64,000 nucleotides of DNA from Bondarzewia mesenterica (GCA_004802705.1 SGPL01000134.1:1-64000), one strand, 5' to 3'. Counted from the first letter of the stretch, positions 10,158 to 21,050 are shown. The notes: generated from the letters alone by a model not told the origin. Made by a program: numbers and translations.

Positions 10158-13100
10158 CTTCTGAACTGATGATGATAGACAACGAGGAGATGGGATACGA
10201 CACAGAGGATTTCAATGAGAATCAGTTTGGAGTGGACGTACCGTGGCCATCCGACACTGAAGCTTGTACCGTCAGTCGTGCTGCGTCAACTATATCCTCT
10301 GATACCGACATGATGGACCTTAGCGCCGCACCTTCACCTAAGAGCAGGGTCGAAGGGATTAGAGCCAAATCGGATAGTGCAGGAGTATACAGCATTTTTG
10401 CTGAGACACGCCAGAGAGCGGAAGTAGCTGCAAGAAGGAAGTTTTTCGTTGACTTGGTGAAGACGATGGTCCTGAAGAAGGACAAGAAGCTTTGTGGTGT
10501 TGGAATGCAAGGCTTCAAATACGCTCCTGATGTTCTTGAGTTTGCCCACATCATCAGTGTACATAGTCCGCGTGCGTATCAGTCCATACGCGAGCTTCTC
10601 CAGCTGCCAGACATTCGGACATTACAGTATGTGTCTGATTTTAGATTTCTGTCGGTGATTTGACATTGTTATTTGCAACAGGAGGCATCGCGCGCGTCAA
10701 GGTGGATTACCTATAGGTATAACAGAGCGCACGTTCGAGCTCGTCGTTGAATTTCTGACCAAGCTCGAGTGGAAGGGCCCTGTTGGGTTGATGAGCGATG
10801 ATACCAAGCTGATGGCTGCGCTGCGACCTTATCGTGATGTGGATGGCAAGTTATACATCTTAGGAGGGACGGGAGAGCCTATGCTTTTAGTTGATCCCGA
10901 CGCTCTCATAAGTGCTCTACGCAGTGGGACAATCAAGAAGGGTACGAAGGTATCCTTCAAGTTCATTGCCTTGTTATGCATATTATGCTGATGTTCGATG
11001 CCCAGGTTCGAGTCGTGTGCCTTCAGGTGCCAATGCCTAATATTCCAACATTGGTCGTCGCTGCACTTGCTATCACTGATGATATGTCAGCGGATAACCT
11101 ACTTCCGTATCTACAGTCAATCCTCAATGGCCTTCTCAGGCATCAAATCCAGGTTATATCGTATGCAGCTGATGGGACGGGCACGGAACGAGCGCTCCAA
11201 TGAAAGATTACAGAAACTGCAACTAGCTTCCGCTCGTACATCATCCACCATCCCGAAGACCACCGACGCAACATAGATCTTCGTATACCATGCTTCGGAA
11301 CGCAGCAGCAGCCGATCGCAATGGTGCAAGACCCCCCACATTTGCGCAAAACTGTTCGCAGCAACAGCTACTCGGGTGCACGACTGCTCACCCTCGGCAA
11401 CTACTCCGTTCTTTATAGCCACTTCAGAGACATTGCCGCCGCCGATAACGGGACCTTGTATAACAGGGATGTCGAGAAAGTTGACCGTCAGGACGACAAC
11501 GCTGCGACACGTTTGTTTTCCGCCCACACCCTGGACTGGCTGACCGAGAATCATCTTGACTGGATTGGATCAATTATTTATCTCTTCATCTTTGGCGAGC
11601 TCGTTGATGCATACGAGAACCGTCATATCAAACTGATTGAACGAGTTCATCTTATTCTTCGCACTCTTTTTTTTTTTATGGAGGCCTGGGAAGACTTTCT
11701 TGATCGGGCGAAATATCCAAAATCCAGGCATTTCCTGTCCCATGAAGCTTGCGACATCATTCGGTTTGCAACTCGTGCTTTACTCCAGCTGGTTATCATC
11801 TACCGGGATCATCTTGATGGTGTATATCCCCTTCTCCCCTGGCTACTCTCCACGGCAGTTTGCGAGCACGTTTTTGGCATCTGTCGACAGATCATCAAGG
11901 ACTTCACCATGCAAGATTTTCACCATATGGTTCCGAAACTCTACGTGCATTTGCGAGAACACTTCTTCTTCTCGCATTCATCGGATGGGAAGGCTCGCGC
12001 TAGTGGCTACAACCACACATACACAGATAGTCGCAAAATTGACCTTGCCGCTTTGGCGATGTACCCGACGGATGCGGAGATTCAACGTGCTGCAACGGCA
12101 GCATACGAGGAGGCACATGGCCTGTGGGAGATACTCGGGGTTGAAGGACTTCGCAATCAGACTGCCGTCGTCCTGCGGCTCCCATCTATCCAGTCCTGGT
12201 TTATCAATCCTCTCGTTGGCTCTGACGAAAAAGTCGTCGACACGCCAGTTTCTGATGTCGAATCTGAGGTGGGTGACGAGGATGAGGAACCGGGGACGCG
12301 ACAAGGAATACAGGAGGCTATGGAATGGCTCGAGGATGAGGTGACTCTCCCACACGAAGACGATCAACTCAACTCACTCGCCTATGCAGCTATTTCCCTC
12401 TCCGTTCAGGACTCTATGCATATGTAAGTTTGTCTTTATGTCTATCAGAGCTGGGCCCTCATTTTTGTGTTTCTGGTCATTCTCGCAGTCGAGGTCTCCC
12501 GGAATGTCAGCTAGATACCTATCAGTCTGATGCCGCAATGCTCGGACAAATATTGGCAGGTTGTCTCTCGCCTATCAATGATCCGAACGAGCGAGCTCAC
12601 CCAGCAACACACCAAATGGAGCCTGCTTCGCTCAACTTCAAGACGCTTGTTGAGCTTCGGATGGAACACCAGACAGTGCAGGCAGACAAGGGTGTTCGCT
12701 CGAAGGGAAAGGGGAAAGAACAATCAGCAGGAGAATCGGAACGACAGGCCCTGCTTCGTCAATACACAGAGATCCTGCATGACCGCGAGGAGCGCGGCAT
12801 CACCACGGGAAATGCGCGCTCAACGCGGTGGACTCGACATCCCACGCGCGGAGGACGAGATGGACAGGTTGATGGGCAAGTAGCTGATGCGCCCGCACCG
12901 GGAAATGAAGCAAATGCAGCTGAGGTTGCTGGCACCAATGCCAATGAGGTACGTGTTGTTTCAATCCATCCATCCATGCTTTCATTGTCAGGCTCACGGC
13001 TGCGTTGTTGTACTAAGACACAAAATCGGAGGGCAAAGATTTTCAGGAAGCACAGGCTTCCGGCATTCGTCGAGGCAGCGAATATAGCACCGGAATCACC

Positions 13101-13630
13101 GCTACTTCAGGCTGGAAATGGCTTAGAAACAGCATCGAAAAATGGATCATCGTACGGATTCGTCTTTTATTCAGACAGTATATGGCTAGCGCAGGGTGTG
13201 TAGTAGTGCATTTCTTTTCCTTTTCTTCAACTTCACTCACTTCGGCTTCTTAGTCCTCTCAGTATATTCCAAGTCAGCGGGCAAGAACGGCAAACATAGC
13301 TGGGTTTCCGACTCTTCAAAAATCACTGCCGTTTCGTACATTGCTGCGCAGCTTTTCCAGCCTGTTGCGCCACGGCAATTCACCTCAATCCCCCGAGACA
13401 ACATGGGGCTCAAAGTCTCGAGATTCGCGCTGCTCAAACCGACATCATTCCTTGTCGTGCTCAAGGCTGTTCCGACACCCGCGGGTCAGAACTTCATTAT
13501 CTCGGCGCAGGACCACCAATATTATGCTGCATTGCAGAAGAAGCTTGCAAGCATTCGGGAGGCTATGAAGGAGATTAATGGTCGACGACGAATGGTTCCA
13601 GCGGGTGGTAGTGGTGAGGAATCAAACTAA
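10158..13630 (+). CDS. P-element/THAP9-like transposase, one premature stop
   Basis: Exons joined by hand read: an acidic linker with first internal ATG at 10169, LLQLPDIRTLQRHRARQGG, GITERTFELVVEFLTKL, VGLMSDDTKLMAALRPY (first catalytic Asp region), VISYAADGTGTERALQ (second Asp region), MVQDPPHLRKTVRSN, LFSAHTLDWLTEN and FGELVDAYENRHIKLIER. This order matches the RNase-H fold of P-element/THAP9 transposases, where a (D)PPHL.K..RN motif follows the second Asp. A C-terminal extension (12490-13630) is basic and low in complexity, then a conserved-looking tail SWVSDSSKITAVSYIAAQ. One in-frame TGA at 11201-11203 interrupts ERALQ/KITETATSFRSY; Trp (TGG) would fit. No zinc-binding THAP domain was seen. 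The frame is otherwise open, so inactivation would be recent, or the TGA may be a sequence error. Confidence 0.7.
11201..11203 (+). other. In-frame premature TGA in the transposase
   Basis: The codon after CTCCAA is TGA. Both sides are coding-like in the same frame and no splice donor or acceptor would remove it. A TGG-to-TGA change is the simplest explanation. Confidence 0.6.
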
Positions 13631-13749
13631 GCCGGTATCATTACTATCTAGTGTATGTATCGACATGAATAGCTACAGATGATGCGTAGGAGGCGAATTC
13701 GAATTTTTAGCGATTTTTTACGATTTTTTTGGATGTCTGATCCGATTTC

Positions 13750-13832
13750 CGGTAGAAAATGACCTTCTCCGGAGGTCTCTGCAATTCCCGGTAGTCAGAC
13801 GGCGCCGCAGGCACCCCCCAGCTCACGGTAGT
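13750..13832 (+). repeat. Right subterminal CGGTAGT repeats
   Basis: CGGTAGA at 13750 and CGGTAGT at 13789 and 13826, spaced 39 and 37 bp. They have the same plus-strand orientation as the left array, so the arrays are direct copies, not mirror images, at the two ends. Confidence 0.65.
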
Positions 13833-13868
13833 TTGCNTGTTTTGGCGGAACATATCCNNTTGTGNNGN

Positions 13869-13883
13869 GTTGCCGGGGGTCCT
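13869..13883 (-). repeat. Right terminal inverted repeat
   Basis: GTTGCCGGGGGTCCT is the exact inverse of 8108-8122. Ambiguous bases lie just inside it (13837, 13858-13868). Confidence 0.85.
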
Positions 13884-13891
13884 CCATCCGT
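13884..13891 (+). repeat. Right 8-bp target-site duplication
   Basis: CCATCCGT, identical to 8100-8107, directly follows the right terminal repeat. Confidence 0.8.
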
Positions 13892-14039
13892 CCGCACTTG
13901 ATACAACATGGCTACCGACGGACCATTTTCGTACGTACCTTTGGATCGGACCTTCGCCGGATTTTCGGCCTTTTTCGTCCTCACTAGGATACAAGAAGAG
14001 CCCCATTTCAGGGCCAAATCTGTCCGCACCAGGATACAA
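13891..14039 (+). repeat. Three TCCGCAC-ATACAA repeats
   Basis: TCCGCACTTGATACAA (13891), TCCTCACTAGGATACAA (13978) and TCCGCACCAGGATACAA (14023) are copies of one motif just inside the right arm of the outer inverted repeat. They probably are subterminal repeats of that outer, older element. Confidence 0.5.
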
Positions 14040-14072
14040 GGTATTATAGGATACGCAGGGGGCCTGTCTCTG
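14030..14072 (-). repeat. Right arm of outer inverted repeat
   Basis: The inverse of 14047-14065 is AGGCCCCCTGCGTATCCTA, 18 of 19 bases identical to 7231-7249. Weaker similarity continues inward. No matching target-site duplication was found around this pair. Confidence 0.6.
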
Positions 14073-14260
14073 TACGTCCGTCACCTAAAATTGTCACACA
14101 TATGTCACATAGCGTCTGCGTCCGCGTATCTGTCTGCGCGTCTGCCCTTGGTCTGCCAGACAGCTCGAGCTGGCCTATCGATTCGACTCAAATTATGGCT
14201 CCCGGGCCATGCGGAGCTCGTTCTTGATAGAAGTGCTTTGTTCTTTTCAACATAAATACG

Positions 14261-15660
14261 GTGGACGAAAGCCCATCAGATACCCCAATTCCTCTCCAGG
14301 ACAACATGACATCCACTAGACCGTCTCCGCGCAAATTGGGCATAGATGCATTCGAGAATTTCTCTTTACAGATCCTACCGCAAAGCGATTGCCGAAGAAC
14401 TCTTGGCAAGCTCCTTTTCAACGACAAACGAGTTCTACAGTGGTTGAAATCGACGCAAGGTTTGTTTAGGCATGCTTAGCATCGTTTTTTTTTTGTTGCC
14501 AAGAACGCCCACCCCATCGCTAGGCTGAAAGGTCTGGAACCGAACCAGACTGTCTTACAATCTTCAAAATAAGCCGACGCGGGGGAGAAGACCACGTATC
14601 CTCATCTCGTATGCCGTTCGTGACCTTGTCAATTGGTGCCCTCTCTCGCTCTTCACATCGTTGAGCTATCCATTTCCCGCTGTATGGAAAGCATGGAGGA
14701 TCCGGTTAGCATTCTAGGTGGCCCTCGTCAGTTTCAGGACTAGACCGTTGCTCCTCTGCCCGATGAAGGATACGCTTTTGGCTTTCCAAGTCATACCTGA
14801 CTTCATCCTCCTTAGGCAGGAAGGGGTGACACTCGAAATTGTGGCGTGATAGTTATGCCTTCGGAGAAGTCAAGACTGCAAAAAAACAAGGACGCAAGCC
14901 GCATATCGAAGGAACAGTCCCGGAAATTGTGGTTCAGTACGCCGACTATGTTCGCCTTCACGCATCTGCTTGTCCATTCCTTCTATTTTCTGTTCGGCTC
15001 CTCATGTCAGGTTCAGACTTTGGCATCTTCGACCATAGCGGTGCAACGTTCTCTCCCGTTTATAGTATGTGGAGCAATACAAAGAAGTTCATCCGTATCA
15101 TCCGTAGCATGTCCTGCCTCTTGTCGGCTGAAGAGCTTGGCCAGGACAGTCCAGATCCTATCTGATGCTGACACAAAACAGGTCTCTAAAGGAATCCGTA
15201 TCCTTCCTTCATCGTCGCTCCACTTGGGGATGACCAGTGTTGTTGGTGTACCCCCCCCCCCCCCCCCCCGATGTGGAGCTTAATATCGCTATTAGGACGT
15301 GGTACCATCATTTGGCGAGTGCGTGAGTACCGCGGTCTGGGTCAATTCGGTCCTCTGCTGCATCATCCCGCCATGGCCATGAAGACCGCCTGGCGCAGTA
15401 GTCATTGTGATCCTGAGGCTGATATCTACGAGTTGGTCCATGGTGAGCATCCCGGTCTGGCAAAGTACGTGACAGGCAGATGTATTCGACCCAAGGGATC
15501 GTGGACGAGGTCGTCAACGGATTACTGTCCGCCCTCTGCGTGACCCTGTTGATGAGAGCGCAATCAGGCCTCACAGACTTCACGAGCGTGGAAGTCTCGG
15601 TTAGCAACTGACTCAAGGTCCAGCGATGGCCGCAACGATCACCGTCGGGTCCTACTGAAG
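14261..15660 (+). pseudogene. FunK1-type protein kinase, N-terminal half, decayed
   Basis: Pieces in three frames follow the order of a FunK1 (fungal-type protein kinase) N-terminus: GEVKTAKKQGRK, VQYADYVRLHASACPF, LLMSGSDFGIFDHSG, FIRIIRSMSCLLSAEELGQD, then LLGRGTIIWRVREY (glycine-rich loop), MAMKTAWRS (catalytic Lys region), EADIYELVHGEHPGLAKY and a frame-shifted DESAIRPHRLHERGSLG. Stops and frameshifts separate the blocks, and a run of 19 Cs (15251-15269) sits in one junction. The first ORF from ATG 14261 is probably its 5' part but is not diagnostic. The sequence stops being recognisable just before the alpha-C/catalytic-loop region, which reappears at 22.2 kb. Family assignment rests on remembered motif order. 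Confidence 0.6.
15251..15269 (+). repeat. Poly-C tract (19 C)
   Basis: An uninterrupted run of 19 cytosines inside the FunK1 remnant. Length is likely to be unstable in both the cell and the sequencing. Confidence 0.9.
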
Positions 15661-16126
15661 TTGCCAGCAACGCTAAGCCGGTTGGAAATCCAGGAAGGTG
15701 TATTCATCTACAGCACATCCACTTAAGTCTGTGTAAATCATAGATACCATGACTGTACGTTTCAATTTGTTGGATTTTGCCGTCAATGGCGGTGTGGTAT
15801 TTGTACCAACAAATTTGAACTATGACGTGAACCAGACTTGGTGCTTGTTTGACTTGACCGAGGACGGTGTCTGCAGAGTGACTCCTAACGTGCGCTGGTC
15901 ACTGATTTTTAAGCTGAAGAACAAATCGTGTGCATTAAGACAGCGACTACAAAAGCTTCCATCCTTCCATATTTAGAACCTAGATATTCGAATAGATACG
16001 TGTACAAAGAGACAACTGATTTGTGGGCATTCGCTAAAGAAAAGAAACATCTCCAGGTGCTGGTATGAACCGCAACACTGACTCGGGTAGATTGGTGAGA
16101 GAGACGTGTATCTGGTATCCAATACT
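15661..16126. other. Intergenic, laccase 3' side
   Basis: A short ORF (15749-15976, plus) has no recognisable features. It is most likely the laccase 3' flank and the tail of the FunK1 remnant; no gene is supported. Confidence 0.3.
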
Positions 16127-18660
16127 TCAGTGATCGGAAGGATCAAGCGCATCATACGTAGGGCAAAGGGTATCCCAGTCGGCTGCAGTCGAAGAGCGGT
16201 CAGAATCTCTTAAACTGGATGAGACTGAGACATGATAAATACCTGTGACTTGAGTCGTAGAATTGACCAGGTTGATATCTTCCGCCATGACAACGGCGAA
16301 ACCACTTGAAGAGCAAGTCGGTCAGATAAGCAGTGTGACATAACAGAATCTAGACAGCAAATACTGACGCCTGAAGGTGCCAATCGATGTGGCTACAACA
16401 TCACGGGTTAGGACACTGACCCAGGCAAGAATGAGTGTTACTCACCAATGCATGAACCACGGACCGGGGTTGTCAGTCACGAAACGGAAGGTGACGTTGT
16501 CGCCAGTGGTTCCGATGTTAACCGTGTCGCGAATAACGGGGTCAATGTAGTTGTAAGCAGTGCTACCGGCACTGCGGATAACATTGAAGGCGTGCTACGG
16601 AACGAGAAAACATCAGTTGCGGGTTTGCTTGCCCATGTAAAAGCAAAACTCACGCCGTGCAAATGGATAGGATGCTGTAATTTTCGCGAAATTAGTATGA
16701 GAGAGGGGACGAGAGAAGGGCACCACTTACTCCGCCTCCTACAGCACCGCCAGGAATGGATACTTCGACGACCTTGTTAGCTTCAAGACCATAAATGGAA
16801 CCGGCAGGTAAGAGATCGGACGCTTTCTGCGCGCCACTGAGAATCTGAAGTAGCACGGGGACTGTGGGTGGAGAGAAAGGCACGCCGTTGACCGTGAACT
16901 CCAAGAGAGAAGCATTCTATAAAAAGAGGTTAAGTCAAAATACGAACGCACAAAAACAACGGTTGAAACCCGTACGAAGACAACGTCCAGATTAATAGTG
17001 ATGTCTGCACCTCCCTGCTCGGGCAACCCAGGCTTTGTGATAATGACGGTAATTAGAACAACAGAAGCAAGGGCGAGAACACGTTGGACTCACGACAATG
17101 GTCGGTACAAGAGGCTGTATATGGGGATATCAGGAACCTTATCGGGCAGGGAAAACGCAAGAAAGCTCACGTGAAGGTCGGTCTCGTTGAGGGGGATCAC
17201 GCTGGTTGTTTGATTGGTAGTCGGGTCGGTACCGTTGGCACCGGAATACCGGAGGATCGCCATGTTAAGTCCACCATCGAACGTTGTCGTGCCCAGGTTT
17301 GGCTGGGCTCGAATCCCTGCCGGTCATACAGTCAGACTCAGCCGGCCTGTCCAGAAGATTGAGATGACTTACAATAGTTCCCGACAGGTTGGTCTGCTCT
17401 AAGCTATGTATTAGACGGATGAATCATTAGTCTAAGACTCTAAGTCTCTTCGTGATGGTCTTACGATGAAAGAATAGCGCTGGCCTGTCAAGAAATATAA
17501 GGGCACGGCGACAGAAAGTGCAAAATGCGTACTCACTGGCAAAGATGTGGATAGAGTCGACTAAGAGAGGCTTTGTACTGATACCGTCAGTTTCAATGGC
17601 CGTTATATTGTGGCCATCAATTGAGAAGACGAAGTTGGGATCGCAAGAGATGCTGACGAGACGGAACCGGTATCTATCGACGCAAACAACGTTCATGAAT
17701 AAGGCTGGGGGGTGATCCTATAAGTATGTCCACTAACCGCTTTCCGTGGGTGACGTTTACGACAGCCAACGGTGAGGCCGGCCCACCAACATAACGTCCC
17801 AAGCCATTTATCAGAGTAGCATCGGAGGTGCTGACAGCATGTTTTGAATTACGTTAGAATGTATGAACTTAACTAATTCATTGTTGAAGGAAACTCACGG
17901 GACGAGTCCAGCGGAGGGCGCGAAAACGTGGTACCAGTCCGCGAGCGTGATGACCGTAGATTCTATGTACGTATAGTCAGCATTCCATCAAAAGCCGTTC
18001 AATGAGAACCATACCATCGTCGACGTCGTAAAGAGCACTGTGCGGGTCGAGCGGGTCGTATATAACGAGAGCACCTCTCAAGCCATCACAATACTGAGTG
18101 CTCAAATGCGAGTGATACCAGAAAGTGCCGGCTTGGCCCGGGACTCTGAAATTATAGAGGAAAGAACTGTTCGGTGCGATGGGACACTGGGTGACGAAGG
18201 CAACACCGTCATCATAGTTTGTCCCATGCTGGAACAGGCCATGCCAGTGCTATCAAAAACAAGCTTGAGTGCATGGGAACCATCAGAGAAAGCCAGTACA
18301 GTACAATGGACGTGCTTTTCAGCATGTTGCCGTCCGTCAGCTCATTTATCACATTGACCTGAAAGTTATCTCCCTAATGAACAAATTTAAATTTATTCAG
18401 AACAACAATTTAGATAAAGAGCTAAAGAAGACCCGACTTTCTTGCCAACGATGACAGGACCTGGAAACACGCTTTCCGCCACGACGGTGCTAGAAAGAGC
18501 GATGTCAACGACGATGTAGAGAAATAAGCAAAATATCTAATCACTCGCGCGAGAACCCATCGGGAGAAAGCACCGTGTTGGTGATGTGCAAGTCGGTGAC
18601 AGGACCGATGGAGGCGAGTGTTGTGATTGCCAGGACTAGTGGGATAGCGATTGTCAACAT
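16127..18660 (-). CDS. Laccase (multicopper oxidase, secreted)
   Basis: Start ATG at 18660 opens a signal peptide ([20 protein letters not shown]), followed by [17 protein letters not shown]. All four copper motifs can be assembled across introns: L1 [11 protein letters not shown] after an intron ending in GATAG, L2 [12 protein letters not shown]3 HPIHLHG|HAF on a tiny exon at about 16650-16670, and L4 [19 protein letters not shown] split by two introns. The middle block [20 protein letters not shown] and [19 protein letters not shown] is typical of basidiomycete laccases. The stop TGA (16127-16129) follows [11 protein letters not shown]. It has many short introns, about 520 residues, no frameshift or missing copper ligand. 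L3 has Ile where most fungal laccases have Phe. Laccases oxidise phenols with O2 outside the cell, in lignin attack, pigment or detoxification. Exon edges are predicted. Confidence 0.92.
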
Positions 18661-18758
18661 CGTTGCCTCGGAAAAATCTGAAACAATGAAGGCAATAGAC
18701 AGTAGAAAGGGTTACCGAAAACTAGTTCCGATGATGAAGAGTGAGGTTTGAGCGACCT

Positions 18759-18766
18759 ACTTATAG
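18759..18766 (-). promoter_or_regulatory. Candidate TATA box of the laccase
   Basis: Read on the minus strand this is CTATAAGT, about 100 bp upstream of the laccase ATG. No other core element was convincing. Confidence 0.35.
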
Positions 18767-20797
18767 TCGTACACGGTAAGATGCTTTACCTGATTAAACA
18801 CAGAGACGCGCAGGAACAACTTCAGGATGAGCAGGGAATACGGTCTGGAATTAACGTCCGTAAGCACCTCATAAAAGTCTCAAGGTACCAAAGTTTGAAG
18901 GCGCAAGGCGAAACGGGACGCATCTCCAAAAGGTGGAATGCGGTCACCAAAGACTCGGTTGAGGCAGCATGACAAACTCACCGGTAGATGCAACACCAAA
19001 CGCATGAGGCATATGGAGTCGTCTTCATCTCTCTGCCTCACGCCTCAGAGACAAGGAGAGAGATGAAAGAATCAAGAGGAGCAGGGAATCGACGATGCCG
19101 ATAGCGTGGACGGCACGTAATGGACCATACAAATTGAGCCCTGACAAGACCCTGACGTGAGAACAGACCTGAACAAACACGGATGATGGATGCTGAGCGC
19201 TGACCGTTGTCTCTGCTCCACAACTGAGAAGCTAGATAATTTTCTGACACTGAATCTAGAATTAAGGCAATCGATTCAGATATTTGACTGGGCATGTCAT
19301 GTTGTAGGCAAAGGCTCAATCGGAGCTCCGCATAGGTCACGATGTGCGACGGGTCACGGACAAGTTGGACTTGTGCACAAAGCGCGCTTACCGTGATCGT
19401 CAAGAGGACTGAGACCATGTTATGTTCGGGAGGAACCAATGCATCAGCGCTTGGGTATATGAACACATCAGCTCAAAAAAATGAGGTTCATGAGAGGGTT
19501 GGACGGACGAAAGTTGCTGCAAAGGTGTTAGACTCGAACTCTTGGAAAGAGACCCAAAAGAGACCATTAAAAGTCTACTATGTTCTATGGTCGCGGAGTT
19601 TTGAAGAGCGTCCGTGTTCCCACGCCCCGATGTACTACCCTCTTGAATCGCAAGCGGCGGCTGTTCGACGCTCCTCCACTCACCATTGGCAGAATCCTTT
19701 CCATTTGCTGTAATCTCAAACAAGCAGACCGCATTGGTTGGGATTTTCGATGTGTAGTGCATACCGGTGGACCTCACTCAGGAAAGTCTTGCCGGCTTAG
19801 GCTAAGTGTCTTCGCCTTGACCGACCACTGATCGTGGAATCGACCTTCAATCTTCAGAGCTTCAGGCTCGACGCGGATCGCGGGTATGTCATCCACTTAA
19901 ACCGACTAGCATGACCTGAATTGACTGACTCTGCAAATTAGTCTCAAGAATGCTCAATAGCCACATTGGATCCAAGCTCTCTCACAAGAAGATCTTGTTG
20001 AAGGAGCGGTCCCGTAACCGACCCAAACTTTATGTGCTCTGTTTCTCGAAATGCGCAGTCAGGGAGAGTCAGGGCCTCACTGAACTCGGATCAATTCAAT
20101 GAATCTATCATTCCCCTTTGGCAGCCATACGGGACACATTCTGTTCTTCAATTCTCATGCCGCCGCGGCCGCCGTCAACCTTTGCTTCCGAAGAACCAAT
20201 GACGGGTGTTCAAAGTCGCCGGTGGTCGAACGCGTACCTGGCACTACCCCTCATTGCGGCAGTATTGCTGCTCTGCCACTGACAGGAGCTTGTTGTAGAT
20301 GGAAAGGGTCAAGTCTCTGTCATGTGGCGATGCCAGAAAATAAGGCGGCACATTTATCACGGAATGGTCCTTAGATCATACATCTTCTCAATACTTCCCA
20401 TTGGAGTCGGTCCTCCATTCTGGTGCTCAATAGCCACACCTTCGTACCGAGTTGGAATCCTGACAGAGGCCTGACTTGACAGAACTCAACCCAGGTCCGA
20501 CTCGGACAGGTCCCAATTTTACGAACGCCGTCGACTCTGGCATCTGAAGGTGCGGCTGTCATTCTAGATACTGTTTTCACACGAGTATCGGCGTCCTTGA
20601 CTCAAGGTCACTTACCCAGCAGGAACTTTCATGCCATACTGAAGCCGGTTCGTGCCCTCAGATGATTCATCTCAGGCCCATCTCCGTAATCCTGATATTC
20701 CTGTAAGCTTCGGGCGGGCAAGGAACCATCCAAAGGCATATCTACTATCAGTCTCTTCCCAAAGTCGACACGACTGCACACCCACGATCATCGCTCG
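18767..20797. other. Gene-poor 2 kb upstream of laccase
   Basis: No supported gene. Short overlapping ORFs on both strands (e.g. 19038-19777) look like chance frames. An exact 15-bp direct repeat TGCTCAATAGCCACA occurs at 19951-19965 and 20424-20438. This may include laccase upstream regulatory DNA. Confidence 0.3.
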
Positions 20798-21050
20798 ATG
20801 TTGTTCATCTCGTTCATCGTCTCTCTCTCTGTATCTCTGGCCATGGTGGGGGCGAATCCGGTTAGTCCCTCCCGAGTTTTATCATTTCTCTCTTTGACAA
20901 TTTATGTAGGATGCTGGCGCATCCAGCTCTGCTACCGTAGTAACAGCGACTCGAATTGTCAAAGAGCTCGCTCAGGAGTCACCTTACCTCCTCACCAGCA
21001 CAGAAGTTCTCGTCTGGACTCAGACACCCGAGCCAATCCCTTCGGCCTGA
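20798..21050 (+). CDS. Candidate small secreted protein
   Basis: ATG 20798 begins MLFISFIVSLSVSLAMVGAN, a convincing signal peptide with a hydrophobic core and a likely cleavage site after VGA. The unspliced frame gives a poor tail. Removing a 49-nt GT-AG intron (20861-20909) gives a mature part starting DAGASSSATVVTATRIVKEL and ending TEVLVWTQTPEPIPSA at TGA 21048. Predicted length is 65 residues, with no cysteines in the mature part. No family is recognised. It lies between the laccase and the C-terminal FunK1 remnant. It could be a chance ORF; support is the signal peptide plus a well-formed intron that restores protein-like sequence. Confidence 0.4.

Larger units (their letters stand above)
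8108..13883 (+). mobile_element. Complete P-element/THAP9-like DNA transposon carrying a Ulp1-like protease
   Basis: The element is 5776 bp. It has perfect 15-bp terminal inverted repeats AGGACCCCCGGCAAC (8108-8122 and, inverted, 13869-13883) and an exact 8-bp duplication CCATCCGT on both sides. CGGTAGT motifs spaced about 40 bp lie inside both ends. Coding content is a Ulp1/C48-type cysteine protease (8591-10045) and an RNase-H-fold transposase (10158-13630), both on the plus strand. CpG content is normal, unlike the decayed DNA to the left, so the insertion is younger. Defects seen are one in-frame TGA at 11201 and ambiguous bases at 9863-9868 and 13837-13868. The 8-bp duplication and the DPPHLRKTVRSN motif favour the P/THAP9 group over KDZ; hAT is the main alternative. 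Confidence 0.85.

Noticed and set aside
14261..15660. Active FunK1 kinase gene
   Set aside because: The frame changes several times and the C-lobe is missing here, so it is a remnant.
17300..17325. tRNA-like GGCTCGAATCCC sequence
   Set aside because: It lies within laccase exon sequence and no acceptor stem or anticodon arm surrounds it.
19038..19777. Overlapping ORFs on both strands between laccase and the secreted protein
   Set aside because: Frames are short, mutually overlapping and without protein-like patterns.
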